DNA of 64,000 nucleotides, taken from the NCBI GenBank assembly GCA_030704615.1, contig CM060734.1, forward strand, positions 22,756,001 to 22,820,000, in the 5' to 3' direction. The translations under genes and the position numbers were made by a program. Of the stretch, positions 9,970 through 20,478 are shown one piece after another; the stretch's first letter is position 1, and each line of letters opens with the position of its first letter. A model generated the notes under the pieces. That model had not been told where the DNA came from. It made no database searches and worked only from the letters and a program-made list of their open reading frames with translations. Source of the DNA: Takakia lepidozioides. Taxonomy: Eukaryota > Streptophyta > Takakiopsida > Takakiales > Takakiaceae.

Positions 9970-10286
9970 TGATAAAGAAGAAGAATACAAGCACAAGCTC
10001 ACAAAGCTGAAGCATAAACTCATGCATATATAACCTCATCACTCAAATACAAGTCAAGCCAAGTGCACCCCACGCCATGGGGAATCCACACTACGGCGCC
10101 ATAGCTAGGCGCGGTGAGGCTCAACTCGAGAAAGATGAGCCTCCCGCGCTTGCCGTGAAGATAACCACTCCAGGGCCTAAATCTGCCTTGACCCCTGGAT
10201 TGACACTTGGGCCAATCCCAAATGTCAATATGTAAAAGCTAGCTATTTCCTAGCTAGTTTCACACTAGTGATAAAATAACTTGACA
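9970..10286. repeat. LTR-like block B, left copy (3' LTR of the minus-strand element)
   Basis: 317 bp, from TGATAAAGAAG to ATAACTTGACA. It matches 18965-19291 almost exactly. TG/CA ends are as expected for an LTR. Unlike the right copy it is bracketed by repeat A on both sides. Confidence 0.8.
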
Positions 10287-10288
10287 GC

Positions 10289-10477
10289 TGTCGTGCGCAT
10301 ACATATCGCTACACAACTACATCGCTGTCCAAAACCACACAACATATGTGCACACCACACACTAGTATACCACTAGTCCACCACTAGTCCAACCACTAGT
10401 CCAACCACTAGGCTACAACTAGTCAGTCACTAGGCTGCCACTATGTTGCCCACTATGGCAGTCACTAGTCCACACAA
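10289..10477. repeat. Left-end repeat A (copy 2), next to a purine-tract-like sequence
   Basis: Second copy of repeat A, inside block B. It ends at CACACAA next to TCGCCCCCTAG, which on the minus strand reads CTAGGGGGCGA and could serve as a polypurine tract at the 3' LTR boundary. This would mean the functional 3' LTR is A-B-A rather than B alone. 10479-10970 is the element's 3' non-coding interior; I see no gene in it. Confidence 0.65.
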
Positions 10478-10972
10478 TCGCCCCCTAGCTGGTGCTTAGG
10501 TCCCTCTAAGTCCAGGTAGCCACAAGATGTGATAGTGACCATAGTCTCACTAAGTCCTCCACCACTATCCCTACTACACTCAAACTCGATAGATCAAGAG
10601 GCCGGGTGCAAGAGTTGCCCCATCGTTAGTCGCCGTCTTGCAACCTGTGAACTTGAGCTTGGGATCTCATGTATTGACTCCTATGAGCTTGGCCTCCCAT
10701 GTCTTGTTAGCTGCCTCCGTCAGGAACCTTCTCAAGAGGTGGTGTCAAGCATCCCATATGCCAACCCCTTGAGCATCGATCACACACCAGCATGGTAGCT
10801 GCCCCTTTGGCAGATCCACAGAGCATCACCTCAAACCTGCAGGTACCACTGCCAAGTTTGGGTCAACTCTGCCATCGACATTGGGAAGGTGACATGGCGC
10901 ACAATTACGCACATGGTCCTTCCAAGTCATGCCATCCCGACCCTCCAAGATCAGGACCCATGAGGGCAACAC

Positions 10973-12026
10973 CTATCGAACCCTCAGAATAACACGCCCT
11001 GCAGTAACATCCAGAGTCGTAGGAGCAGTCTGCTGCAAATAAACATAGTCACCAGGGCTAAACCTCCGAACCCCAGGACGATATCCTCCACGACGTATAG
11101 TGGCATACCTCAACGTATCACGGTGCTGTGCAATGGCAAGGTTCTCAAAAGCCATGGGCATGACTTTCTTGAACAATTCTGCACGCTGATCACATGCACG
11201 TACCCACACGTCCGGATCGTCAAGGTTAAGGACTTGAGCAGTGTCCCTACGAATGGCTGCAGGCAAATCCAAAGAGAAGGAAATATGGTGTGAAGGAGGC
11301 AAGTGATGCTTGTTTGCTGAACCTGTAGCCCATGGCTAACCAAGGAACCTGAAGATCCCAATCTCCTAGGTGTCTCTTCTGCAAGCCATACTTGCGCAAA
11401 CCCCTCTTCACCGTCTGAACAACTCTCTTTGCCAAGCCATCGGCCTCAGGATGATCCCGAGAAGTGGTGCGGTGGTCTATCAAGGCTTTATCACACAAAG
11501 CCTGAAACTCCCCCAAGAACTCTCTCCCTTGGTCCGTGAGTACCTCAGCTGGAGCACCAAATTGGCTAAGCACACGATCCAAGAATGCATACGCAGCCCC
11601 CTCACTAGCCTTGTTAGGCAATGGAACCAACTCAATCCACTTGGAAAAGTGCTCCACCATCACCAACACATATCTGTGGTGGCGCATAGTCAGTGGCAAC
11701 GGTCCTGCGAAGTCAAGACTCCACCTGTAGCCCAATCCCATGATTGGTAAAGGATGCAACTGTGGTATAGGGGCGTTGAATGAAGCACGCACCCTGTCAC
11801 ACACCATGCACCTAGCCACGAACTGTTGCACCTCTGTATGCATACCACGCCACCAATACTGCCCCTGCAGTAAACTGTGAGTGTGTCGCACTCCAAAATG
11901 CCCCAACTCCTCATGGGCATGCCGCACTAACCGTGCACGCTGTGTGGGGTGAGGCACAATCCTCACCCAACCATCCTCCCACACTTGAAATAGGTGTATC
12001 CCCTCCCACTTAAACCTCTTGGCTCG
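10973..12026 (-). pseudogene. Ty3/gypsy integrase, frameshifted, catalytic Glu replaced
   Basis: Frame 11984-11247 has a HHCC zinc region (HEELGH...CMVCDR) and an rve core. In the core D91 lies in WSLDFAG and D151 in LTDQGREF; the third acidic residue is expected in the 'DGqtE' block, but here it reads DGLAKR. Lys replaces Glu (AAG for GAG), which should abolish strand transfer. Upstream residues RFKWEGIHLFQ read through an in-frame TAA at 12027-12029. Near 11265 the frame shifts. The C-terminal part then runs to 10973 in another frame, with DLPAAIRRDTAQ and a GDYVYLQQ block typical of the gypsy integrase C-terminal (GPY/F-like) region. Confidence 0.85.
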
Positions 12027-12430
12027 TTATAGGATCTGATCCATCTCCCTGGCAGTCACAGTGGCTGTCGTGTCTCCCGTGTGGAGGTAGTCCAACACAG
12101 CCGAATCCTCATGTATATCTCTGGCACCACCTGGCTCATCACTAGCCTCAGGGTCCTCAGACACTCCGTCTACAGTCATCCATGTTGTAGGTCCAACCTG
12201 ACCTCCCGATGCCAAGATACACAAAAATGCAGATGCGTGCCATCCCGACATCATCTCCTCGTCCGTCTCACCATGCCACTGAGCTCCAGTGTCAACTTGC
12301 TGGCTCGTGCATGGATTGCGACTCAATCCATCCGCATCCCTATTGACCAAACCCGGTCGATGCACAACCTGAACATGTCTCTCATGCTCCTCCACCGTAG
12401 CACGAGAGGCAAAGCAATTCCTGCAAGCCT
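12027..12430 (-). pseudogene. Ty3/gypsy RNase H C-terminal remnant
   Basis: VQVVHRPGLVNRDADGLSRN (about 12370-12311) is the signature end of the gypsy RNase H domain (xxHRPGxxNxxADxLSR). Nothing recognisable as reverse transcriptase or the RNase H core precedes it. Only about 130 bp separate it from the end of the methyltransferase frame at 12560. The following ~90 residues are an acidic linker towards the integrase. The frame is closed by TAA at 12027. Confidence 0.85.
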
Positions 12431-12559
12431 CAGGAACCGCCGTATATGTCGTCTCTCTCCTCTAGTGACAATAGGTCCAATATCAGGCTCTCAATTGTCC
12501 TCCGTAACTGCAACCTTAAGTCCAGCAGACTTAGAGGTAGAGGACGCGTCCCGTGGTTG

Positions 12560-14166
12560 CTATGCTGCAACCTCTTGAGCAGTACTCTCTGCCTGCTCAG
12601 TCAATGACAAGACCTCATCCTGCCCCATCATCTCATCATTGAGGACCTCCTCAACCCGAGAAGAATCCCCAACCTCATCTATCACAGCCGCCTTGGCTGC
12701 CAACTCCCTCTGAACCTCGAGCACCTCCCACGTGTGCCATGGATGACTACGCCCTGTGGTCCTCACCGGCTCACCCCCACTCACTGCCTGTACCGTCTCG
12801 GTAGGCAGAGAGACCATTGAGGGAAGTGTACTCCGCACTCTGCGTTGCTCAGCCATAGACAAGCTGATAATCCAGGTCAAGCAATTGAGATCTATTGCTT
12901 GCCCCAACACTTGACGATGTGATGCCTCAGAAAGAGACGACACCGCCGTGGTACCAGTGGTAAAACCCATTGCCCGCTCACGCTCGTCAGCATTAGGCTC
13001 CACTAACTGCTGCAACTGAGCATCCCACAGGAGGCCAGGTCCACTATCTCGGAAAGCATGCGATCCTGGGAAGCTGAGCAGTGTAGGTAATGCTGCTCGT
13101 GGTTGACCCACCTTGTTGACCACTGCCAAAGGCGAACGGTCATCGTGTCTCACACGCTGAGACTGCCTCCCTGTGTCCAGAATGCTATCCACTGTGAGAT
13201 GTGCTGGCCGCTGCACCCCATCAAATGCACGCTTGAGCAGTGCGGGTGGCATCAAGTTAGTCCACCATAGCCGTGGACGATGAGCCCGTGACCCCACTGT
13301 AGTTGCATCTAGCAACACTGCTGACCCAAGCCATGACCGAACTTGATGCACAGTGGCCATCACCCTGGCCCGAGAATCGCCCATCAGTGGCACATTCTCC
13401 AAGATGTATGCTGGAGATACAGCTTGATGAAGCTGCAAGTGGCGCAAAACCCGCACCATCTCCCAAAACAGACCCGACCTCGAGTCTCGCAATCCATTGC
13501 CATGCCCGGCTGATGAATGCCCTTGGCAGGGCCAACCTGCCACTACCATATCAATGGAGCCAACCCGCTCCAAATCTTGCGCCCCCAGCAACGAAATGTC
13601 TGCTGACGAATTGCAGACACCGACAACAACTCAGGGTACCGCTGCACCAACTGAGCAACATGGCGAAGTGAAATGCGTCGTGTAGTCTCATCCCTCTCCA
13701 CATATAGGTAACGCCAAACTCGTACACTTGCCTGTAACACAGCAGCCAATCCGGTGCTGATCCCGCCAAACAAGTCCAGAAGACAAATGCCTTCATCCGG
13801 ATACTGCCACACAATAGGTGTGGTGTCCAATGGAGACAACTGAGGTGGTCCTGGTGCAATCCCCGCACTCTCCTCCTCTCTTGACGGTACAAAAGCCTCC
13901 ACCCAGGCTTGTTGCACCCGTCGATCAGCATCCCGCTGCAAATCCTTGCTCGTGCCCCACAATGGAGTCTGAGCAACCATGGTAGGCAACTCCGCCATAC
14001 CATACATGTCATCCTGCTCTCCTGGAGGTGGCACATCCTCTGAATGAGCGTTGCCCTCAAGCAACTCTCTAGGCCAACTCACTGCCGCTGTGAATGCTAC
14101 TAGTGTCGGCATCTTGCCTCGCTGGGCAACCGCAACTCCTCCTATGAACGTCACAGGGAGCTGCAC
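12560..14166 (-). pseudogene. Cytosine-5 DNA methyltransferase domain within the retrotransposon pol
   Basis: The domain covers two frames. In 14166-13543, after an about 120-residue linker, motif I is LDLFGGISTGL (residues 130-140) and motif II is YVERDE. After a frameshift near 13600, the frame 13591-12560 carries motif IV WPCQGHS (catalytic Cys22), motif VI ENVP (65-68), motif VIII AHRPRLWW and a motif X-like block, ERERAMGF...RQVLGQAID. The LFxGIxTGL form and the AHRxRxxW block resemble DNMT3/DRM-type enzymes more than DNMT1 or CMT. The frame follows the protease without changing register. A C-terminal tail of ~100 residues has no recognised domain. All catalytic motifs survive, but the frameshift between II and IV breaks this copy. 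Confidence 0.9.
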
Positions 14167-14184
14167 ATGCCGGCCCTCCCCTGA

Positions 14185-15012
14185 CTACCATGCAGGCCTA
14201 TAGGAAGCTGACTCCTCCCAAAAATCCAGGGTGAAGCCCATGGGGTACAACACTGCCCCACCAACCAGGACATCGTATGAGACCGCGTCTGTCACAATGG
14301 CCTTGGCTCGCATCACTGAGCCATCTGTAGGGTGATCGGGCCGTAGTCTGATAGCCAACTCACGCCGTGTCATGCCCCGAGCCTGCTCCGATCCTCCCAG
14401 AGACGTCTGTATCTGGAAATGTCAAGGCTCCATATCCGCCTCCGTGAGGCCCAAGCCTGCAATAGCAGCTCTGCCCAGCATCAATGGCTGAGCTCCCGAG
14501 TCCAACAAGACCCGCAGTGGCCGGTACCTCTTGCCTGCCGGTCCACTCAAACAGAAAATGCCATCCTGGTTGTATAACATGACAACTCCAGGTGTCACCA
14601 TGGCGCGCTCAATGGCTGGCCTAGCTGGCAGCTCCATCAACCTGGCAGCTGCAGCTTGCCATGGCGCCGCCGTGGCAGTCTTGACCCTCAAATCCGAGGA
14701 TCCCTCCGGCACTACACCTCCCAGTATCTCCGCAGAAGATGAAGTAACCTCCCCACTCTCACAGAGTGTAGCTGCCAGCCTGAACACCTCAGCTGGTCTT
14801 ACCCCCGGCGTCGCAATCATGGTAGCCGAGAACAATGGAGCCTGGCACACAGATGTGGCCGCTCCTAGCAGCACACTAGCTGTCGTAGCCTTGGCAATAC
14901 TAGGTAGTGGTACTACCCGTGTAGCTCTCCCCAATGGCATAGTAACCTCCGCCTCGGTAACAGTCGGGCGAGAACTAGGTGCCATGGATGGCGTCGACAC
15001 TGTCTCCGCCAA
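14185..15012 (-). pseudogene. Retropepsin-like aspartic protease of the gypsy element
   Basis: A long Ala/Thr/Pro-rich lead-in is followed by VLLDSGAQPLMLG, whose D-S-G is the active-site triad of retroviral-type aspartic proteases. Then comes YDVLVGGAVLYPMGFTLDFW, matching the family's 'YDvllGxdwL' strand. The frame is interrupted by an in-frame TGA at 14422-14424, just after the active site, and by TAG at 14185-14187, but stays in register into the methyltransferase. About 15013-15346 separates it from Gag in a different frame and shows only linker-like sequence. Confidence 0.8.
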
Positions 15013-15346
15013 TGTGAATGACTAAGGAAGCCTAGCCTGATGGCTTGCTTCCCCACGCTGTGGATCCAACTCCACCTCTGCACCTCGTGGCTCAGGAACT
15101 CGTGCTGCTCCTCGAGTCACGGCTGCAGCAGACTCCACCTACACTAGTGGTAGTGCTGCTCCACACATGAATCCCATGCCTCCCATATCTCCTCCCTAGG
15201 AGCAGGAGGTGGACCATCCGGCCTTAGAGCCGGTACCACCTGAGCTATAGCCATGGCAGCGAGCCTCTGCTCTAGCTGCTGAAGCCGGTTGGCCAGCCTT
15301 GGTCAACCCCCTGACCACCGCGTCCTTGGCCATGTTGAGCTTGCCC

Positions 15347-16705
15347 TTAGCCTACACCTCGTCCTCTCTGGGCTGCTCCACCTCGCCCCCAGCCACCATT
15401 GTTCCCTTGGAACTGGCCTGGGCACAACTCAGGATGCAAACCATAACACTGGGCCTCTCGATGCCCGTGTTTGCCACAATACCCACACTGCAACTGTGCA
15501 GGCTGTGCATGTGCCGGCCCTTTGCCTCCCTCTGGGCAATCCTTCTTGACATGGGGTCCTCCACATGTCCAGCACACCACATCCGCCCGTTGTTGCCCAG
15601 CAAATGAAGGGAGAGACCCCTGCATCTAAGGTCCTCTCTGCCCTTCCCTGAGCTTCACCTGAGCCCCCTTGTTGCCTTGAGCACATTGAGGTAGTGGGTG
15701 GCTAGGAGCACCACTACCCCGTGGTGTCTCCTTAGCAAATCCCACCATGACCACTCGTTCCTCCACCATGTTGAGCTCTATCCGCTCTACCAGCAAAAAC
15801 ACATTTGCTAAGGTGGGTTGGGCCGCTTGTAGGAGAGTTGCATCCCGCACCCTTCTCCTCAGCTCCTTGTCCAATATCCCATTCCAGAATTGGACTGCCT
15901 GAGCTTCCGTAACCCCTTGGGTTACATTTATCAAGCGCCTCATGCGAGTGAAAGCCTCCCTCAAGCTCTCGGTCGGCTTTCGTTGGAACTCTTGCAAGCT
16001 CCGCAACTTCTTTGTCCTCACCCCTTGGTAGTTCCCTCTCAACTCTTCGAAGAACTCCACAACATGGTTGAAGGCAGGCACGGGTGCTAGTGCTGGTGCG
16101 GTAGTGGCTTGGGTGGACGTCGTAGCTACTGTACCACCAGTCCCACCAGTCCCACTGCTACTTGCTGAAGCTGCCGGTGCAGCGGCAGGTGTAGCCACTG
16201 CCCTCGTGGCTCTAGTGCCCCTAGTGATGGAGACATAGTCGGGTGACCAGTACATCCTCCACTCCTCGATCTCAACCTCATGCCCCCGCCTGAACTCATG
16301 GTAATCATCCATAGGCGGCCCCTCAAGGTGCTGAAACAGCCCCTTCCATGTCATGAAAGGCGTAAATAGTTGTGGATTGCGCATTTGCTGCAAATCACAC
16401 CAACTATCAAACTCTTGGATAAAATCATCCAACTCGATGGTGCCCACCGCCCCAGAGTACCTTTGTGGCCCCTTGGTAGCTCCATACATCTCCTCCATTG
16501 TGTCCCACAACAATGACAAAGAAACAACTTGCACCGCCGGTATGAGTCCTCCTGATTCACAATCCGAATCAGAACCTTCCATAGAAGACACAGGAGGTGA
16601 AGGTGGCCTAAACCGCACACCTCGTCTCGTGTACCCACTAGTATCGCTAGTGCTCAAACTGGCACTGTCCCCAGCAACTAGTGGCACCTCCGTGTTGACA
16701 CTCAA
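15347..16705 (-). pseudogene. Ty3/gypsy Gag with two CCHC zinc knuckles
   Basis: The first 360 codons (16705-15626) hold an acidic/Ser-rich start and a retrotransposon Gag-type capsid region. Its markers are VEFFEELRGNYQGVRTKKLR, LQEFQRKPTESLREAFTRM and QFWNGILDKELRRRVRDA. A TAG at 15626-15628 is followed in register by a second stretch (to 15347) with two zinc knuckles, CWTCGGPHVKKDC and CGYCGKHGHREAQC, then a Gly/Arg-rich tail. Gag would package the element's RNA. The stop before the knuckles is either a disabling mutation or a read-through site; the UAG-AUG context is not one I recognise as a read-through signal. Confidence 0.85.
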
Positions 16706-17358
16706 CCGGTCATGAACATGTCCCTAACCCCCTCTCCACAAGGTAACCGGGTAGAGAACCTGTTGCGGCTTAGGGTTTGGAATACTAAGTTCCTAACATA
16801 GCCTACACCTGTACCTGCATCCACCGCAAGCACTCCTATGGTTGGCTGGTCATCACCTCCAACCTCACCACATGAGAAACAATGATGGTCTGGCTGGTCA
16901 TCACCCCAGCCTCACCATCGACAGCATGCTCTAGGACTGGCCGGTGATCAAATCCGGACCAATCACCTATAAAAACAAGCGCCCACACAAAACTAGCATG
17001 GCGCACAGTCAAGCATGCAGGTATGGAGGGGATCCAAACACAAGAAATCAGAACGACAACTCCCCCACACCAAAAACAACTCCACGGTGTTGCTCCTGCA
17101 AGGACACCCCAGCCCAAACCCGGACTGACTCTTGCCTCCACCTACGGAAAGGTCTTGGCCTAATGAGAGGGTGGAAACTACGAGGAAGAGAAGCTAAAGC
17201 AATGCCTAACCCCAGCATGCCCTCATCCCAACACTCTTCCTCTCTTCTCTTCCCTCACTTGCATGACCATGGGAATATCATGAAGATACTCCTCAAACCG
17301 CCCTCCACGAGCTTCAAAATTCGGCCTTCAAGACCACATACCAGTCCTTAGGCAGTCC

Positions 17359-18640
17359 ACCAGTGCCTCCACAAGTCAGCACAGGCCGTCCACAGGTCAA
17401 CACGGGCCACCACAGACCAACACAAGCCCACACAGCTCACAGGCCACAGCCTGTCACAGCCTTACACAGGTCACAGGGTCACAGCCTGTCACACCCCATC
17501 ACAACCTCAAAGGCCACAGGCACAGCCTGTCACAGCCCTACAAAGGTCACAGGGTCACAGCCGCAAAGGCCACAGCCTATGACAGCCCCTCACAGCCCCA
17601 TAGGCCACAGGGCACAGCCTGTCACAGCCCGACACGGGTCACAGGGGTCACAGCCCCAAAGGCCACAGCCCCTCACAGCCCCTCACAGCCCCACATGCCA
17701 CTGGGCACAGCCTGTCACAGCCCGCCACAGCCTGTCACAGCCCCTCACAGCCCGTCACAGCTCGCCACAGCCACACAGCCCGTCACAGCCCCACAGGGCA
17801 CAGGACACAGCCTGTCACAGCCCGCCACAGCCCCACAGGCCACAGGGCACAGCCTGTCACAGCCCCTTATAGCCCATCACAGCTCGCCACAGCCTGTCAC
17901 AGCCTGTCACAGCCTGTCACATCCCATCACAGCCCCACAGGCCACAGGGCACAGCCTGTCACAGCCCGTCACAGCCCCACAGGCCACAGGCCACAGCCTG
18001 TCACAGCCCGCCACAGCCCATCACAGCCCATCACAGCCTGTCATAGCTTGCCACAGCCTGTCACAGCCCGTCACAGCCCCACAGGCCACAGGGCACAGCC
18101 TGTCACAGCCCCGCACAGCCTGTCACAGCCCCTCACAGCCCGTCACAGCTCGCCACAGCCCCACAGGGCACAGGGCACAGCCTGTCACAGCCCCTCACAG
18201 CCCGTCACAGCCCCACAGGCGAGTGGGCACAGCCTGTCACAGCCCGCCACACAGCCTGTCATAGCCCCTCACAGCCCGTCACAGCTCCAAAAGGCCACCG
18301 GCACAGCCCGTCATAGCCCATCACAGCCCCCAAGGCCACCGGCGCAGCCCGTCACAGGCCCTCACAGCCCGTCACAGCCCCGAAGGCCACCGGCACAGGC
18401 CCTCACATGCCCTCACAGCCCGTCATAGCCCCGAAGGCCACCGGCGCAGCCCGGCACAGCCCCTCGCAGCCCGACACAGCCCGTCATAGCCCTGAAGGCC
18501 ACCGGCGCAGCCCGGCACAGCCCCTCACAGCCCATCACAGCCCCCAAGGCCACCGGCGCAGCCCGTCACAGGCCCTCACAGCCCGTCACAGCCCCGAAGG
18601 CCACCAGCGCAGCCCGGCACAGCCCCTCGCAGCTCCACAT
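17359..18640. repeat. CACAGCC-type microsatellite in the element's 5' leader
   Basis: About 1.3 kb of variants of GTCACAGCC(C/T), with higher-order insertions such as CCACAGGCCACAGGGCACAG, give way at the right to versions with AAGGCCACCGG. On the element's sense (minus) strand it reads as a run of GGCTGTGAC words between the 5' LTR and Gag. Long open frames on the plus strand (Thr/Ala/Cys/His-rich peptides) are repeat translations, not genes. About 16706-17358 and 18641-18964 hold no recognised gene. Confidence 0.9.
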
Positions 18641-18964
18641 TGCTGCAGCTCCTTAACTTGGCCTGCAGCTGAAGAAGACGACCACCAGTTCACCCACTCG
18701 AGACCAGCATCTCCCCCGCTTCACACTAGAAGCCCAAACTTGGTTGCCATAGCGTTGAGCTATGCAACGCCGCTCTTCAACATAGGCTACCCGCCTCTCT
18801 ATCCATTGCAAACCTGCAACCTGTTCGTCTTTGCACTCTATCCACTTTGGATAGGCTCATGCACGGATCCCTGCACTCTAGGCTGAACCGCTTCTCATGA
18901 AAACACAAGTGCTACAAAGCAACTCGAACCTGGCACTCACAGACTCGAGCTGATCTTTCTCGAG

Positions 18965-19291
18965 TGATAAAGAAGAAGAATACAAGCACAAGCTCATGCG
19001 AGCTCACAAAGCTGAAGCATAAACTCATGCATATATAACCTCATCACTCAAATACAAGTCAAGCCAAGTGCACCCCACGCCATGGGGAATCCACACTACG
19101 GCGCCATAGCTAGGCGCGGTGAGGCTCAACTCGAGAAAGATGAGCCTCCCGCGCTTGCCGTGAAGATAACCACTCCAGGGCCTAAATCTGCCTTGACCCC
19201 TGGATTGACACTTGGGCCAATCCCAAATGTCAATATGTAAAAGCTAGCTATTTCCTAGCTAGTTTCACACTAGTGGTAAAATAACTTGACA
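18965..19291. repeat. LTR-like block B, right copy (5' LTR of the minus-strand element)
   Basis: 327 bp, identical by eye to 9970-10286 apart from a 10-bp insertion (ATGCGAGCTC) and one A/G difference near the end. It is followed directly by the TTAC duplication. I found no clear tRNA primer-binding site (TGG...) just inside it. Confidence 0.8.
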
Positions 19292-20093
19292 TTACGCTCA
19301 CGCCGTTTTCCTCATATGGCACAACGCAGTTTCGAGCCCGGTGGCTGGGCTTGCCGCATCTATTGCAGCAAGATGTGGATTTCTTGATGTGAAAGTTTCC
19401 GTGATTGGCCCCTCCTTCCTTTTGATGAAATTTCTTGAACTTCACCCAAAGTGTCTCATCCTCGTCACTGGTCTTCTTGCTCTTGAGCTCTCGTTGGGAT
19501 TCTTCATACAACAGCATCCCAGAAAGTTCTTCGAAATCCGGCAATTTTTCTTTGTAAGCAATCATGATTGATTGAGTGTAATGCTCGTATGAATCTGGAA
19601 GGGCATTCAGTACCATCTCTGAAAGAACATCATTCTCTATGGTTTCTCCAAAACAAGCAAGTTGATTCACCAAGTCAGTGACTGTGCCTAGAAAAGATTC
19701 CATGGAAGTGTCATCATCTTTTTTGAGAAGAGATAATTTCTTTATGATGTTGAGCCTTCTAGAGTTAGATTTGACCTCAAACACCTTTGCTAGATGATCC
19801 CATAGCTCCTCGGGGTCAGTTATACGACTCACTGAGGGGATAAGTCTGTCCTAGAGAGTGTCCCGAATAAATGACAAGGCTTTCCTCTGTTGTTTCTCAA
19901 ACAATTCTTCATTGTCCTCAGTTACTTCAAACTTGGAATCAAGAACATGAGAAATGACATCTCTCATCAGAAGATTCTTAACCTTGAAACTCCATACAAC
20001 ATAGTTAGATCTACCAACTAGCTTGTTTTGTTGAGAGAATCCTAATCCCATATTATCCCCGTTAGTAGTCATCGTGATTAAGAAGAAGAACAA
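19292..20093 (-). pseudogene. Ty1/copia Gag fragment
   Basis: The N-terminal block reads KLVGRSNYVVWSFKVKNLL (20093-19851), typical of copia Gag. After TAG at about 19851 the frame continues with ITDPEELWDHLAKVFEVKSN, LSLLKKDDDTSMESFLGTV and ALPDSYEHYTQSI (UBN2-type gag), then a zinc knuckle CNRCGKPSHRARNC. Homology ends where the gypsy-like element begins; the last codons are borrowed from its LTR. No copia pol follows. The ~400 bp upstream of the start show no feature I can name. Confidence 0.85.
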
Positions 20094-20478
20094 ATGGAAA
20101 GAAAAGAAACACTTTCTATGTTAGTGATGCATGTGTAGAAAGAGATTTTGCAACGTTAGTAGCAGAGGATTATTCGACAACCAAATAGTCGCAGGTTAGT
20201 ACAGAAGCAATCAGATCCTGCAGCCCCGATTTCAGCCCGCTTGCTATTGGTTTGGCATGTTGATGCCAAGGGTTCTATACAAGTGAGGATTTCTGAGAAC
20301 CTAAAAACATGGAAACCTATTCAGTCTTCTAACTTGCAAGCTCCATTTGATGTCACATAAATCAGGACAACTTAAGGCGCATGTATAGGTTCTCTGGTAT
20401 GTTGTGATCACAACACAAATAGTCAATCAGCACTGTAGCTCGCATCAGGCCAAAACCCTAGAGGAGGCACTGCATTCG

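Larger units (their letters stand above)
9804..19291 (-). mobile_element. LTR retrotransposon of Ty3/gypsy type carrying a cytosine DNA methyltransferase, RT missing
   Basis: The element is flanked by TTAC on both sides (9800-9803 and 19292-19295), with TG...CA termini. A ~320-bp terminal block (9970-10286 and 18965-19291) is almost identical at both ends: one 10-bp indel and, by eye, one substitution. Minus-strand order is a CTGTG-rich leader, Gag with two zinc knuckles, aspartic protease, DNMT3-like methyltransferase, RNase H tail, then integrase. Reverse transcriptase and most of RNase H are absent. Every pol segment contains stops or frameshifts, and the integrase catalytic Glu is Lys. 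The near-identical ends against heavily damaged coding regions suggest a non-autonomous copy moved recently by proteins supplied in trans. A second repeat (9804-9969 and 10289-10477) complicates the left end. Confidence 0.8.

Noticed and set aside
12081-15025. Plus-strand frames of 100-165 codons opposite the methyltransferase and protease
   Set aside because: They are antisense to clearly recognisable minus-strand pol domains and match no family.
17359-18890. Long plus-strand open frames (120-190 codons) rich in His, Ser, Pro, Thr and Ala
   Set aside because: They are translations of the CACAGCC microsatellite in the leader of a minus-strand retrotransposon; all three frames are equally open.
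18900-18950. tRNA-like GGTTCGAG on the minus strand near the 5' LTR
   Set aside because: Only the T-arm-like word is present; no anticodon or acceptor stem, and it is in the wrong sense for a primer-binding site.
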